DNA of 35,959 nt from Chloroflexota bacterium (GCA_018969485.1 JAGWYG010000029.1:1-35959), one strand, 5' to 3'. Positions 17,360-25,194 are shown, counted from the first letter of the stretch. The notes: generated by a model from the letters alone, not told the origin. Numbers and translations are program-made.

Positions 17360-17943
17360 GGCACCTCACTGTGCAGCGACGGGCGACCCGCTGGGCTGAG
17401 GCGGTGCGCGAGCGCGATGGCCGCAGCGACCATCCGCTGCAGGCGCTGATCGATGGGGTCGTCGATCCGACCCGCGTCGTCGATCGCATCTCCGGGGATG
17501 CCGACGTACGTCGGGACGACGATGGCATCGAAGGCACGCGCGGCGTGCGCCAGCGCATCGAGGACATGCGTGGCGCCACCGCCGACGCCGATCAGCCCGA
17601 CCACCCGGCCCGTCAGGTAGGGTGGATCGTCGTTGACGAGGAAATCGAGCGCATCGATCGCGTTCTTCACCGCGCCGCTCACGGTTCCGTGGTAGGTGGG
17701 GGCGCTGAACAGCACGATGTTGGCGGCGCGCACCGCCGTGAGCATCGCCGCCAGGCTGGCAGGATAGCGCTCCAGGGTCCAGTCGGGGCGATAGACCGGC
17801 AGATCCAGCCGGCGAACATCGAAGACGTCGGCGGCACAGCCGAGCGCCGTCGCATGCCCGGCCGCCCTGGCCAGGGCCGCGAGGCTGCGCGACGCCACCC
17901 GCATGCTGCCACCGATGCCCACCAATCGCAGAGGTTCGCCCAT
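17356..17943 (-). CDS. NADPH-dependent FMN reductase family protein
   Basis: A 195-residue flavodoxin-like protein. The FMN phosphate loop is GSMRVASRS near 12-20, the second flavin segment is SAPTYHGTVSGAVKNAIDAL, and GVGGGATHVLDAL follows, all typical of this family. Such enzymes reduce FMN, quinones or azo compounds with NAD(P)H. It is the first gene of the run with the PhyH-like oxygenase and the SDR, overlapping the former by four bases. The GGGGAG site and the promoter at 17972-17980 lie just upstream. Confidence 0.9.
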   Translation of the reverse strand: MGEPLRLVGIGGSMRVASRSLAALARAAGHATALGCAADVFDVRRLDLPVYRPDWTLERYPASLAAMLTAVRAANIVLFSAPTYHGTVSGAVKNAIDALDFLVNDDPPYLTGRVVGLIGVGGGATHVLDALAHAARAFDAIVVPTYVGIPGDAIDDAGRIDDPIDQRLQRMVAAAIALAHRLSPAGRPSLHSEVP

Positions 17944-17971
17944 GCGTGCTCCCCGTCATTCTGACTACCCC

Positions 17972-17980
17972 ATCATACCA
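17972..17980 (-). promoter_or_regulatory. Extended -10 promoter of the FMN reductase operon
   Basis: On the minus strand TGGTATGAT provides an extended -10 with five of six consensus bases. No recognisable -35 is present at 16-18 bases. Transcription near 17965 would leave a 20-base leader with GGGGAG before the ATG at 17943. Confidence 0.55.
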
Positions 17981-18063
17981 CGAACGCCAGACGGACGGGC
18001 ATCCGGCGTGCATCGGCCTGCGCGCGCAGGCCGCCGCGATCACCGGGCCCCGCGATGCCCGGC

Positions 18064-19356
18064 TCAGGCACCCGCGGCGACGAGCGCCAGGATTGCGTCG
18101 GCGCCACGCGCCGCGCCATCCGCCTGCGCGACGATCGCGCCGAGCCGTGCAGCAGCGGCGCGCTGCCTCCGGGCTGCCTGCACCGCCGCACCGAGCTGTG
18201 CCGGCGTGAAGCTGGCGGCATCGAGCGCAGCGCCGACGCCGAGGCGGGCGACGCGCGCCGCGTTCGCGTGCTGATCGCCACCGAAGGGCAGCAGCACCAT
18301 CGGCCGCCCGGCAGCGAGGCATTCCTGCACCGTATTGTTGCCGCCATGGGTCACCACGACATCGACCTGCTGCAGCAGCGCAATCTGGGGAACGCTCTCG
18401 CAGATCAGGGTGCGCGGCCAACGTCGGGTGCGCAGCGCCGCGGCGCTCTTGCCCGCGCTGACGACCACATCGGCGCCGAGCGCCACCAGTCCGTCGAGCA
18501 CGCGGCGATAGACTGCCGGCTGTTCGTTGAACACCGTACCGAGCGAGACGTACACGCGCAGCCCGATAGCGGGCAGCGCATGGAGCGCCGGGTGGCCCTG
18601 ATCCATCGCCGACGGCAGCGGCAGGCACGGTCCGATCATCGCGGCGGGCGCATCGAGCGGCATCAGGCCCGGTTCGAGCTCCGGCAGCGTCGCCAGCAGG
18701 TTCAGCCTATCCGACACCGGTCGGGTCAGCGTGATCGGTCGGGTCAGCGCGATGCCGAGCAGCCTGGCGGCTGCGGCAGTGCGATCGGCAAACCGCTGCG
18801 AGAGCGCCGCGAGTTGCGCGACCGCAGCCTGCCAGGCCAGGGTGCCGGCCGCCGTAGCGGGGAGTTGGCTGCCGAATGGCGGGGCATCGGCGACCGGGAA
18901 TGGCAGCGCCGAGTGGTAGAGCGCCACATAGGGCCGTGCGCTCAGCCGGGCGCCCAACAATGCTGCTGGCATCAGGTAGTCGCCGACGATCACCGCAGGG
19001 TTCCGGGTGGCGACGTGGCTGGCGATCGCCCGCGCCTGGGCCGGCATGTCGCTGGTGAACAGCGCGATCGCCTCGGCGAGCTCGGCCAGACCGACGCGGC
19101 CGGGCAGGCGGACGGCATGCCACAGCGCGCGCCACGAGCGCGGCAACGGCAGGACCGTGAAGCCATCGGTGCGCAGCCGGCGCGGCAGCGCACTGGCCGC
19201 CCGCACCGGGGCTGGCCAGCGGTCGGCGGCCGGCACGTGTGCCGGAACGATCGCGAAGTCGATCGTGTGGCCCTGGGCCAGCAGGCGTGCCGCGATCGCG
19301 CGCAGCGCGCTGGTATGCCCGACGGTTGGGTGCGCGGCGAACAGCACATGAGCCAT
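18064..19356 (-). CDS. UGT/MGT-like glycosyltransferase (GT1)
   Basis: The 430-residue protein is a GT-B fold glycosyltransferase. Its N-terminus MAHVLFAAHPTVGHTSAL matches the acceptor-side start of macrolide/flavonoid glycosyltransferases. The C-terminal donor-binding signature VTHGGNNTVQECLAAGRPM followed by LPFGGDQHANA lies at about 333-365. Such enzymes move sugar from a nucleotide sugar to a lipid, carotenoid or small-molecule acceptor; carotenoid or secondary-metabolite glycosylation would suit, but this is not shown. GAGGA precedes ATG 19356. It is separated from the FMN reductase operon by 120 bases and is probably transcribed alone. Confidence 0.9.
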   Translation of the reverse strand: MAHVLFAAHPTVGHTSALRAIAARLLAQGHTIDFAIVPAHVPAADRWPAPVRAASALPRRLRTDGFTVLPLPRSWRALWHAVRLPGRVGLAELAEAIALFTSDMPAQARAIASHVATRNPAVIVGDYLMPAALLGARLSARPYVALYHSALPFPVADAPPFGSQLPATAAGTLAWQAAVAQLAALSQRFADRTAAAARLLGIALTRPITLTRPVSDRLNLLATLPELEPGLMPLDAPAAMIGPCLPLPSAMDQGHPALHALPAIGLRVYVSLGTVFNEQPAVYRRVLDGLVALGADVVVSAGKSAAALRTRRWPRTLICESVPQIALLQQVDVVVTHGGNNTVQECLAAGRPMVLLPFGGDQHANAARVARLGVGAALDAASFTPAQLGAAVQAARRQRAAAARLGAIVAQADGAARGADAILALVAAGA

Positions 19357-19405
19357 CGCGTCCTCGCTTTACAGTTCGACGGGCCGCAGCCCGGCGGCTG
19401 GCGGC

Positions 19406-19414
19406 ATTATCCCA
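19406..19414 (-). promoter_or_regulatory. Possible extended -10 promoter of the glycosyltransferase gene
   Basis: On the minus strand TGGGATAAT gives an extended -10 with five of six consensus bases, about 50 bases upstream of the start codon. No clear -35 was found, so the call rests on the -10 alone and on position. Confidence 0.45.
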
Positions 19415-20254
19415 TCTCCGGGACCGCGACGCACGGTCGCCGGCAGCGCCGCCTGCGGCGTGGCGCGATGGGCGCAGCGCGGCACCAGCGCCACCCGCGC
19501 GTACAGCCTGCGCCCGGCAGTGAGCCACCGTGGCATGCTGACGCCTCCGGCGCGGCATTGAGCGCGCGCACCCGGATGCCGGCCGTGGTGACGCACGGCC
19601 GCCGCTGCCGATGCCCCGCCGCCAGACCCCGGATCCGCGGCTGCGCTGCCTGTCGGCCCTGCACGCCACCACGCGTCACATGCGCCGCCCAGCGCGTCAA
19701 TGGGTGTGGCGTCACGTGTTGTCGTGCGCAGGAACATGCGGCGAGCGATCGTGATCGCCGCGCCGCGAAGCAGCGGGGGCCGGAGGCCGTGCGCCGGGGG
19801 CGAGCGTGCCGCGGCCGCACGAACGGGTACAGGCGCTGCCAACGCTCCCCCGACGGCGCGCCGTCGCAGGGCGCGGAGGGCCGGGGCCGCCTGCCACCGC
19901 CCGCGCAGGCGGGCTACGCGGCGATGGCGCCGAGGGGTTGCCCCCGTGCGGGGGCAGGTTTCTCCGGGGAGGCACGGGAGACGGACGTCTGATGCGGCCA
20001 GCGCACGTCCAGGCGGCGCGGGCTGTCCGGCCAGGGCGCGGGCGCCGCCGGTGGCCGGGCGCGCCGCAGCACAAGCGTGGTGCGGCGTCTGCAGACAAAC
20101 CGCCGCGCTGCAGCACTGTCGCGACGGTGCTCGCTGCGATACGGCATCCCCTGACGCGTGCGCCGTCGGCGCGAGTTGGCCGGCGCGTCGTCATCCCCCG
20201 TGCACCACGTGACGTCACACCCCGCGTCCATCACGGTCAGTGCCGCGAGTGCGG
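19415..20254. other. GC-rich non-coding spacer with several palindromes
   Basis: This 840-base stretch between divergent genes has no open frame with a good ribosome binding site or recognisable product; translations are low-complexity Arg/Ala/Pro. It holds perfect inverted repeats at 19581-19600 (7-bp stem), 19851-19866 (16-base palindrome), 19899-19914 and 19940-19955 (6-bp stems, 4-base loops) and a 10-base palindrome GTGACGTCAC at 20209-20218. In DNA this GC-rich, short stems are expected by chance, so structure alone does not prove an RNA gene. Confidence 0.55.
19851..19955. repeat. Cluster of three perfect inverted repeats
   Basis: Within 105 bases are a 16-base palindrome CGACGGCGCGCCGTCG (19851-19866), GCCCGC-GCAG-GCGGGC (19899-19914) and GCCCCC-GTGC-GGGGGC (19940-19955). 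They lie in the spacer upstream of the sigma factor gene. They could fold as consecutive hairpins in RNA from either strand. None is followed by a T-run. Confidence 0.5.
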
Positions 20255-20260
20255 TATACT
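20255..20260 (+). promoter_or_regulatory. Possible -10 element upstream of the sigma factor gene
   Basis: TATACT, five of six bases of the -10 consensus, sits 30 bases before the ATG at 20290. There is no TGN extension and no convincing -35 at standard spacing, so the promoter may be read with an activator or by the ECF sigma factor itself. Confidence 0.35.
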
Positions 20261-20289
20261 GCACGCGTAGCTGTGTCGAAGAGCGAGGC

Positions 20290-20892
20290 ATGCCGGTTAT
20301 GGCCGAAGAAGAGCGACGCCACGTCGATGCGGCAGTCCGCGGCGACGTCGAAAGCTTCAACATGCTCGTCCGAGCCCATGAATCCCGCGTCTATGGCGTC
20401 TGCGTGCGCCTCGTCGGCGATCGCGACGATGCCGCCGACGTCGCCCAGGACACGTTCATCTCGGCATTCAGCCGGCTCTCGACGTATCGTGGCGGATCAT
20501 TCCGCGCGTGGCTGCTGCGCATCGCGACCAATGCCGCGCTCGACTTTCTGCGCGCGCGGCGGCGGCGGCCGACGGTATCGATCGATGCGCACGATGACGA
20601 TCCTGACGACCATCCCGTGCTACAGGTTGCCGATGCCACGCCCACACCCGAGATGGCGCTCGACCAGCGCGAGTTGGCGCAGGCGATCCAGCGCGCCCTC
20701 GCGCAGCTTCCCGACGACCAGCGGACGGCGATCGTGCTGCGCGATGTCGAGGGGTTCGACTATGCCGAAGTCGCCGAGATCACCCGCGCATCGCTCGGCA
20801 CCGTCAAATCACGCATCAGCCGCGGGCGCGCCCGGCTGCGCGACATCCTGACCGCTGACGGAACCGTCCGCACTGCTCTGTCGTCTGAGTAA
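20290..20892 (+). CDS. ECF-type RNA polymerase sigma factor
   Basis: The 200-residue protein has sigma region 2 (residues about 25-92, with DDAADVAQDTFISAF and the aromatic/basic FRAWLLRIATNAALDFLR) and region 4 (about 137-190, LPDDQRTAIVLRDVEGFDYAEVA as the helix-turn-helix, then GTVKSRISRGRARLR). This is the layout of group 4 (ECF) sigma factors. Start at 20290 gives MPVMAEEERR; the second ATG at 20299 is equally possible and has GAGG 10 bases upstream. A membrane protein with an anti-sigma-like N-terminus follows after 42 bases, suggesting a sigma/anti-sigma pair responding to an envelope signal. Confidence 0.93.
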   Translation: MPVMAEEERRHVDAAVRGDVESFNMLVRAHESRVYGVCVRLVGDRDDAADVAQDTFISAFSRLSTYRGGSFRAWLLRIATNAALDFLRARRRRPTVSIDAHDDDPDDHPVLQVADATPTPEMALDQRELAQAIQRALAQLPDDQRTAIVLRDVEGFDYAEVAEITRASLGTVKSRISRGRARLRDILTADGTVRTALSSE

Positions 20893-20934
20893 GTAGGTAA
20901 AAGATGGCGCGCATGGCGCGAGGCGAGCGGAATC

Positions 20935-21594
20935 ATGGCGACCCTGTCCGATGCAGATCTTGACCTCCTGTCAGCCTATCTCGACGGGATGCTGCCGGCC
21001 GACGAGCGCGCCCGCGTAGAGCAGCGGCTGGAGCACGAGCCGGCATTGCGTGCGGCGTGCGCGGATCTCCGGCGCATCATCACGGCGCTGCACGAACTGC
21101 CAGCGCTGCAACCACGGCGGAGCCTCGCCGTCGATGCTGCGCATCCCCGGATCAGGCGTGCGCTGCCGTGGCGCTGGCTGCGTCCGCTGCAATATGCGGG
21201 TAGCCTGGCGCTGGTCATCATGGCGGTGCTCGGCGTCACGCTCGCTGGCGTCCCTGCAAACCAGTCACCGCTCGCGATGAATCTCGCCGCGCCGGCGCTT
21301 CCGGCTGCCGAAGAGGCCACCGCCGAGGGCGGAGCGCCATTCGCCGCAGCGGCCCCAGCCGATGACGCCGCACGATCGCGCAGCACCGAGCAGGCGCCAG
21401 CCGGCGATGCCGTCGCGGGCGCAGCGCCACCGGCCGATGGATCCGGTGAACTGCTGGCAGGCGGGGCGCAGGTCGCACCACGGGCTGCCGATCCGCCGGT
21501 GATGACGCATCTGGGGCTGGGGCTGGCCGGGCTCATCGCACTCGCCGCCCTGGTCGCGACAACCATGCGTGCGATCCTGGTGCGCAGCCGATGA
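20935..21594 (+). CDS. Anti-sigma-factor-like membrane protein without zinc motif
   Basis: The first 55 residues (LSAYLDGMLPADERARVEQRL) match the start of zinc-binding anti-sigma domains, but the H-x3-C-x2-C zinc motif is missing: the CxxC position reads PALRAA. One membrane segment lies near 86-106, then a long Ala/Pro/Glu-rich extracytoplasmic stretch (about 107-190) and a second segment near 193-213. The second one is unusual for simple anti-sigma factors. Location directly behind an ECF sigma gene supports an anti-sigma role. Its stop overlaps the next start by four bases (ATGA). Confidence 0.78.
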   Translation: MATLSDADLDLLSAYLDGMLPADERARVEQRLEHEPALRAACADLRRIITALHELPALQPRRSLAVDAAHPRIRRALPWRWLRPLQYAGSLALVIMAVLGVTLAGVPANQSPLAMNLAAPALPAAEEATAEGGAPFAAAAPADDAARSRSTEQAPAGDAVAGAAPPADGSGELLAGGAQVAPRAADPPVMTHLGLGLAGLIALAALVATTMRAILVRSR

Positions 21595-22160
21595 TTGCCC
21601 GGGTCTGGCAGCAGCATCAGGCATGGATCCGTCCGGTCGTCGTCGGGGTTGGCTTCGTCGCCGTCAACATCTGGCTCTACCTCGCCCTCCAGAGCCCGGC
21701 AGGGCAGGCAGCGATCGCACAGCTTGCGTCGCTGGCTGCCCCCGGGGCATTCCTGCTGATGCTCGCTGCCAACGCGACGGTGGTGGTGCCGATCCCCTGG
21801 CCAGCAGTCCTGCTGCCGCTGGCGCAGCAGAGCCCGACGGTGTGGCCGATCGTCCTGGCGGCTGCGCTCGGCTCGGTGGTCGGCGAGTCAGTCGCCTATG
21901 GCGTAGGGCGTTCCGGCCAGGCGGTGATCGCCGATAGCCCGATGTCGCGCTGGGTGCGACGACAGCTGGCCCACCCATGGCGGGCCTTCTTCGCGCTGGT
22001 GGTGCTGGCGGCGCCGCCCAACCCGCTGTTCGACGTCGCCGGCCTGGCGGCTGGGGCGACGGGCGTCCCGTTCTGGCTGTTTTTCGGCGCCGTCCTGCTG
22101 GCACGCATCGTGCGATTCGCGGTGCTGCTCACGGTTGGCATCCGGCTGCTGGGCGGCTGA
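21591..22160 (+). CDS. VTT/DedA-type small membrane protein
   Basis: A 189-residue multi-pass protein with about five hydrophobic segments. The segment NPLFDVAGLAAGATGVPFW followed by a hydrophobic helix ending in LLARIVRF resembles the C-terminal half of VTT (SNARE-associated/DedA) domains, some of which act in lipid scrambling or membrane homeostasis. It overlaps the anti-sigma gene by four bases and is probably under the same control, so the sigma system may respond to membrane stress. This functional link is inference. Confidence 0.75.
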   Translation: MIARVWQQHQAWIRPVVVGVGFVAVNIWLYLALQSPAGQAAIAQLASLAAPGAFLLMLAANATVVVPIPWPAVLLPLAQQSPTVWPIVLAAALGSVVGESVAYGVGRSGQAVIADSPMSRWVRRQLAHPWRAFFALVVLAAPPNPLFDVAGLAAGATGVPFWLFFGAVLLARIVRFAVLLTVGIRLLGG

Positions 22161-22182
22161 CGACGCCCAGGCCCCGGCCGCA

Positions 22183-22210
22183 CGTCGGGCATCGGGTGTA
22201 TCGCCCGACG
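22183..22210 (+). terminator. Hairpin downstream of the VTT gene, possible terminator
   Basis: Arms CGTCGGGC (22183-22190) and GCCCGACG (22203-22210) pair perfectly around a 12-base loop, 23 bases after the VTT stop codon. It lacks a following T-run (next bases are AAACC), so it would not be a classical intrinsic terminator. Confidence 0.4.
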
Positions 22211-22490
22211 AAACCTGGCCGCGCCGGCACCAGCCAGCGCACATCGGTCTCCCACACCCCGCAGCCGTCCCGCCGTGCTGAACTATCCATCGCGGCGCGC
22301 CGCCCCGCAGCGCGGCGTCCGGCGGTCGGCGCGAGCCCTGGCGATGGCGCGGCGCGCCCGCGTTGTGGCACGCACCCGGCAGGCCGGGGATGCCGCATCA
22401 ACGCCTGTGCTGCCACGTGCCGGCTCCCGGCGTCGCGGATCACGTGCTGCCGCGGCGCGCGTGCGCGGCGGCGGGCGTGGTGACGACGCA

Positions 22491-22515
22491 CCCCCGACGT
22501 CGATGACGTCGGGGG
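22491..22515. terminator. Strong 11-bp hairpin downstream of the ferredoxin gene
   Basis: Arms CCCCCGACGTC (22491-22501) and GACGTCGGGGG (22505-22515) form a perfect 11-bp stem with a 3-base GAT loop, beginning 64 bases past the ferredoxin stop. The stem is long enough to be unlikely by chance even at this GC content. It lies between convergent transcripts and may end or protect either; no T-run follows. Confidence 0.5.
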
Positions 22516-22578
22516 CGTGCGACGGGGCGACGCTCGCGGAGCACCGGAGCCGGGCAGCCCGATGACGGGCTCACACGC

Positions 22579-22830
22579 TCACTCGGCAGCCGAATCGCCA
22601 CCGAAGAAGCCACGGTTCTTGGCGATGTACTTCTGCCACTTCTCGGGCACCGAGTCATCGGCGTAGATCGCCTCGACCGGGCATTCCGGCTCGCACGCGC
22701 CACAGTCGATGCACTCGTCCGGGTTGATGTAGTACTGGTCCTCGCCCTCGTAGATGCAGTCGACGGGGCAGACGGCGACGCACGACGCGTCCTTCGTGCC
22801 GATGCACGGCTCGGTGATGATGTATGCCAT
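22579..22830 (-). CDS. fdxA: Seven-iron (3Fe-4S/4Fe-4S) ferredoxin
   Basis: An 83-residue ferredoxin starting [17 protein letters not shown]. Cysteines are at 9, 17, 21, 25 and 40, 43, 46, 50. The first group (C-x7-C-x3-C-P) is typical of a 3Fe-4S site and the second ([13 protein letters not shown]) of a 4Fe-4S site, as in Thermus or Mycobacterium FdxA. The C-terminus with EKWQKYI..NRGFF is also characteristic. It could carry electrons for the P450 at 23747 or the oxidoreductase at 11937; neither is shown. It follows the Crp-like gene by 112 bases and has its own promoter. Confidence 0.95.
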   Translation of the reverse strand: MAYIITEPCIGTKDASCVAVCPVDCIYEGEDQYYINPDECIDCGACEPECPVEAIYADDSVPEKWQKYIAKNRGFFGGDSAAE

Positions 22831-22879
22831 GGTGTCGCAGATCCTCGCTGTGGTGGTACAGAACAACGGTCCCGCCAGC

Positions 22880-22908
22880 ACTGTAGCACGACCGGCCGCT
22901 CCTGTCTG
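22880..22908 (-). promoter_or_regulatory. Promoter of the ferredoxin gene
   Basis: On the minus strand CAGACA (22903-22908, four of six) and TACAGT (22880-22885, four of six) are separated by 17 bases, with TGC forming an extended -10. The predicted start near 22873 leaves a 43-base leader. Confidence 0.55.
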
Positions 22909-22942
22909 CGACTTTTGTCTCAGACCGGCCGGTATGTTGCGG

Positions 22943-23626
22943 TCAGATACGGCCACGCGTGCTACGTTCAGCGATGACCTCGCGCAGCCGGAGCGGGTCG
23001 AGGACGATCACGCGGCCGCGTTCGAGACGCACCAGGCCCTCTTCGGCCAGCCGGCGCAGCGCGCGCCCAGCGATTTCGCGCACCGTTCCGGCCCGCTCGG
23101 CGAGCTCCTGCTGGGTTGCCTCGGCACATCCGTCGTCGGCGTCCTGGAGCAATTGCCGCGCGAGGCGCTCGCGCACCGAGCGAAACGCGAGATCTTCGAC
23201 GAGCACGACCAGCCCGCGCAGCTGGCCAGCCATGTCGCGCAGCACTGCGAGGCCGAGCTCGGGGTGCTGATGGATGAGCGTGCGCAGCGCCTCGGCCGGA
23301 AGGACCACGCACTGCACGATGCTCATCGCGCGGGCCGTCGCCGGATTCGGCTGCCCATCGAATGCCGCGATGACGTTGAAGCTGGCGCCGGGGCGCAGCA
23401 TCGCCAGCACCTGCTCGCGGCCATCGGCGGCGGTACAGGCCAGGCGCACGCGGCCACGCTCGACGAAGAAGATGCCTCCGGTCTGCTCGCCCTCGCGGAC
23501 GATCTGCTCGCCGGGCCGGTAATGCGCGCGGCGCATCCGCGCCGCGACGACGCCGAGCGTGGCGTCATCGAGGGTATCGAACAGCCGAAATGCGCGGAGC
23601 TGTGCCGATGCGAGCACCAGGTGCAT
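22943..23626 (-). CDS. Crp/Fnr family transcriptional regulator
   Basis: The 227-residue protein has an N-terminal cyclic-nucleotide-binding-type beta-barrel (about 13-125, with [26 protein letters not shown]), a dimerisation helix (about 126-158) and a winged HTH (about 168-205, [23 protein letters not shown]). No N-terminal Cys cluster is present, so it is not a classical FeS FNR. The effector is unknown. ATG 23626 is preferred: the barrel begins soon after it, although its site (GGAAAG) is weak; upstream in-frame ATGs at 23674 and 23695 add unrelated residues. A palindrome lies 10 bases before this start. Confidence 0.9.
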   Translation of the reverse strand: MHLVLASAQLRAFRLFDTLDDATLGVVAARMRRAHYRPGEQIVREGEQTGGIFFVERGRVRLACTAADGREQVLAMLRPGASFNVIAAFDGQPNPATARAMSIVQCVVLPAEALRTLIHQHPELGLAVLRDMAGQLRGLVVLVEDLAFRSVRERLARQLLQDADDGCAEATQQELAERAGTVREIAGRALRRLAEEGLVRLERGRVIVLDPLRLREVIAERSTRGRI

Positions 23627-23635
23627 CACTTTCCA

Positions 23636-23651
23636 GCCCGCTGCAGCGGGC
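23636..23651. promoter_or_regulatory. 16-base palindrome just upstream of the Crp/Fnr-like gene
   Basis: GCCCGCTGCAGCGGGC is a perfect palindrome spanning bases -10 to -25 from the chosen start codon. It could be an operator for autoregulation or form a hairpin near the ribosome binding site. A second hairpin (TGGATGC / GCATCCA, 4-base loop) lies at 23681-23698. Confidence 0.4.
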
Positions 23652-23746
23652 GTGCGTCGCTGCGGCGGCAACATGCTGTGTGGATGCCCATGCATCCATC
23701 CGGTGGGGCCGGTGGGGGCGCCGATACGGGCACAGCGCCGACGCCA

Positions 23747-25075
23747 TCAGCGCGCCGCGACGAAGCGCACCGGCAGCCCGCCCCGGGGGCCAAGCGTCAG
23801 GCCACGATGCTGGATCGATACCGGACCAGGATCGCGCAGCGTGAGCGTCCCCGCGCGAACGATCACCGCAAGGGCCAGTTTCATCTCGTAGAGCGCGAAC
23901 GCCGCACCGATGCAGCGCCGCGCACCACCGCCAAACGGGAAGAACGCATAGGGCGCGACGTGCTGCTCGAGGAACCGCTCCGGGCGAAACGCGGCGGGGT
24001 CCGGGAATACCGCGGGATCGAAATGCGCCGCCGCGATCGCCGGCATCACAGCGGCGCCAGGCGGGATGGGATATCCATCGAGCGTCATCGGCTGCAGCGG
24101 CAGGCGCGCGACGTCGGCCACCACCGGATGGCGCCGCAGCGTCTCCTGACAGACCGCATCGAGCAGCGGCAGGCGCGTGATCACGTCCGGCGCGGTCGCA
24201 TCGCCGAGCTCGTCACGCACGCGGGCGCACGACGCCGGATCGCGCGCCAGCTCATACAGCGCCCACGAGAGCGCCAGCGCCGTCGTCTCGTGCCCGGCGA
24301 CCAGCAGCGTCACCAGCTGATCGCGCACCTCATCATCCGGCATCGCCAGGCCATCCTCATCGGTGGCGCCCAGCAGCAGGCGCAGGACGTCGTCGCCGTC
24401 TGCATCGCGCGTCCGGCGCGCCGTGATCTCGGCAGCGATCATCGCATCGAGTCGGGCCATCGCCCGGCGGAACCGCGCCCATGGGCCAATGCCGCCGAAT
24501 TCGCGCTGCAGCGACGGAATGAACAGCATCGCGGGATGCACCGCATCCATCGTGGCGACGATCGCGCTGCTCCAGTCGGCCCGACGCACGGCGTCGCGGA
24601 TGCCGAAGACGGTCTCCACGATCACCGCCAGCGAGATCCGCTGCATCGCCGGCAGCAGCCGGAAGACGCCCTGCCGGGGCCAGCCGGCGACCTCGCGCCG
24701 CGCCGCCTGCATCATCGCCTCGCCGTAGGCACGCATGCGCGCGCCATGAAACGGCGGCATCAGCAGCTTGCGCTGGCGCCGGTGACGCGCTCCGCTGGTG
24801 AGCAGCACCGAGGTCGGCCCGATGAATGGTGCCACCGCATCGGCACCCCACGTGCCGAAACTCGCCGGATCAGCTGCGAAGATCTCGCGAACGAGCTCGG
24901 CGCGCCCGGTGATCACCAGACGGCCGTTGAACGAGTTGAGCATGAACGGATCACCCCAGCGGCGGCGTGCATCGGCGTAGAACGCGATCGGATCGCGCAG
25001 GTAGTGTACGATGTACGGCACGGCGAACCGCGGACCGGACAGCGCAGACGTACCGCCGCCGACCGACTGCTGCAT
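23747..25075 (-). CDS. Cytochrome P450
   Basis: A 442-residue bacterial P450, a haem monooxygenase. The I-helix motif AGHETTALALSW, the K-helix ETLRRHP (ExxR) and the haem-binding FFPFGGGARRCIGAAF with axial Cys at about 388 are all intact. No membrane anchor is present, so it should be cytosolic and need separate redox partners; the ferredoxin two genes downstream is a candidate. ATG 25075 has GGAGGTGG just upstream; the frame is open 42 codons further but that part is Arg/Cys-rich and not P450-like. The N-terminal pattern resembles CYP110-like enzymes, an impression only. The substrate is unknown. Confidence 0.95.
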   Translation of the reverse strand: MQQSVGGGTSALSGPRFAVPYIVHYLRDPIAFYADARRRWGDPFMLNSFNGRLVITGRAELVREIFAADPASFGTWGADAVAPFIGPTSVLLTSGARHRRQRKLLMPPFHGARMRAYGEAMMQAARREVAGWPRQGVFRLLPAMQRISLAVIVETVFGIRDAVRRADWSSAIVATMDAVHPAMLFIPSLQREFGGIGPWARFRRAMARLDAMIAAEITARRTRDADGDDVLRLLLGATDEDGLAMPDDEVRDQLVTLLVAGHETTALALSWALYELARDPASCARVRDELGDATAPDVITRLPLLDAVCQETLRRHPVVADVARLPLQPMTLDGYPIPPGAAVMPAIAAAHFDPAVFPDPAAFRPERFLEQHVAPYAFFPFGGGARRCIGAAFALYEMKLALAVIVRAGTLTLRDPGPVSIQHRGLTLGPRGGLPVRFVAAR

Positions 25076-25194
25076 CACACCACCTCCCTGACCAGACCGC
25101 GGGTGGACGCGCACCCAGCACGCAGCCCATACGAAGACCGTTGCCGCGCTGACGCGCCTGCGCATCAGCCCGCAGTATCCCTGGCGGCATGGGG

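Larger units (their letters stand above)
22161..22578. other. Convergent intergenic region between VTT gene and ferredoxin gene
   Basis: This 418-base gap holds a perfect 8-bp hairpin (22183-22210) near the VTT gene end and an 11-bp hairpin (22491-22515) closer to the ferredoxin gene end. A minus-strand frame at 22129-22290 could code for a 53-residue Cys-containing peptide (see findings). No other gene was supported. Confidence 0.6.

Noticed and set aside
18055-19992. 645-codon open frame on the plus strand
   Set aside because: Antisense to the glycosyltransferase and continuing into GC-rich spacer; low-complexity Arg/Gly/Gln sequence.
19712-20218. Minus-strand 168-codon frame in the spacer
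   Set aside because: Arg/Pro/Ala-rich, no start signal, no recognisable domain; overlapping frames on both strands look alike.
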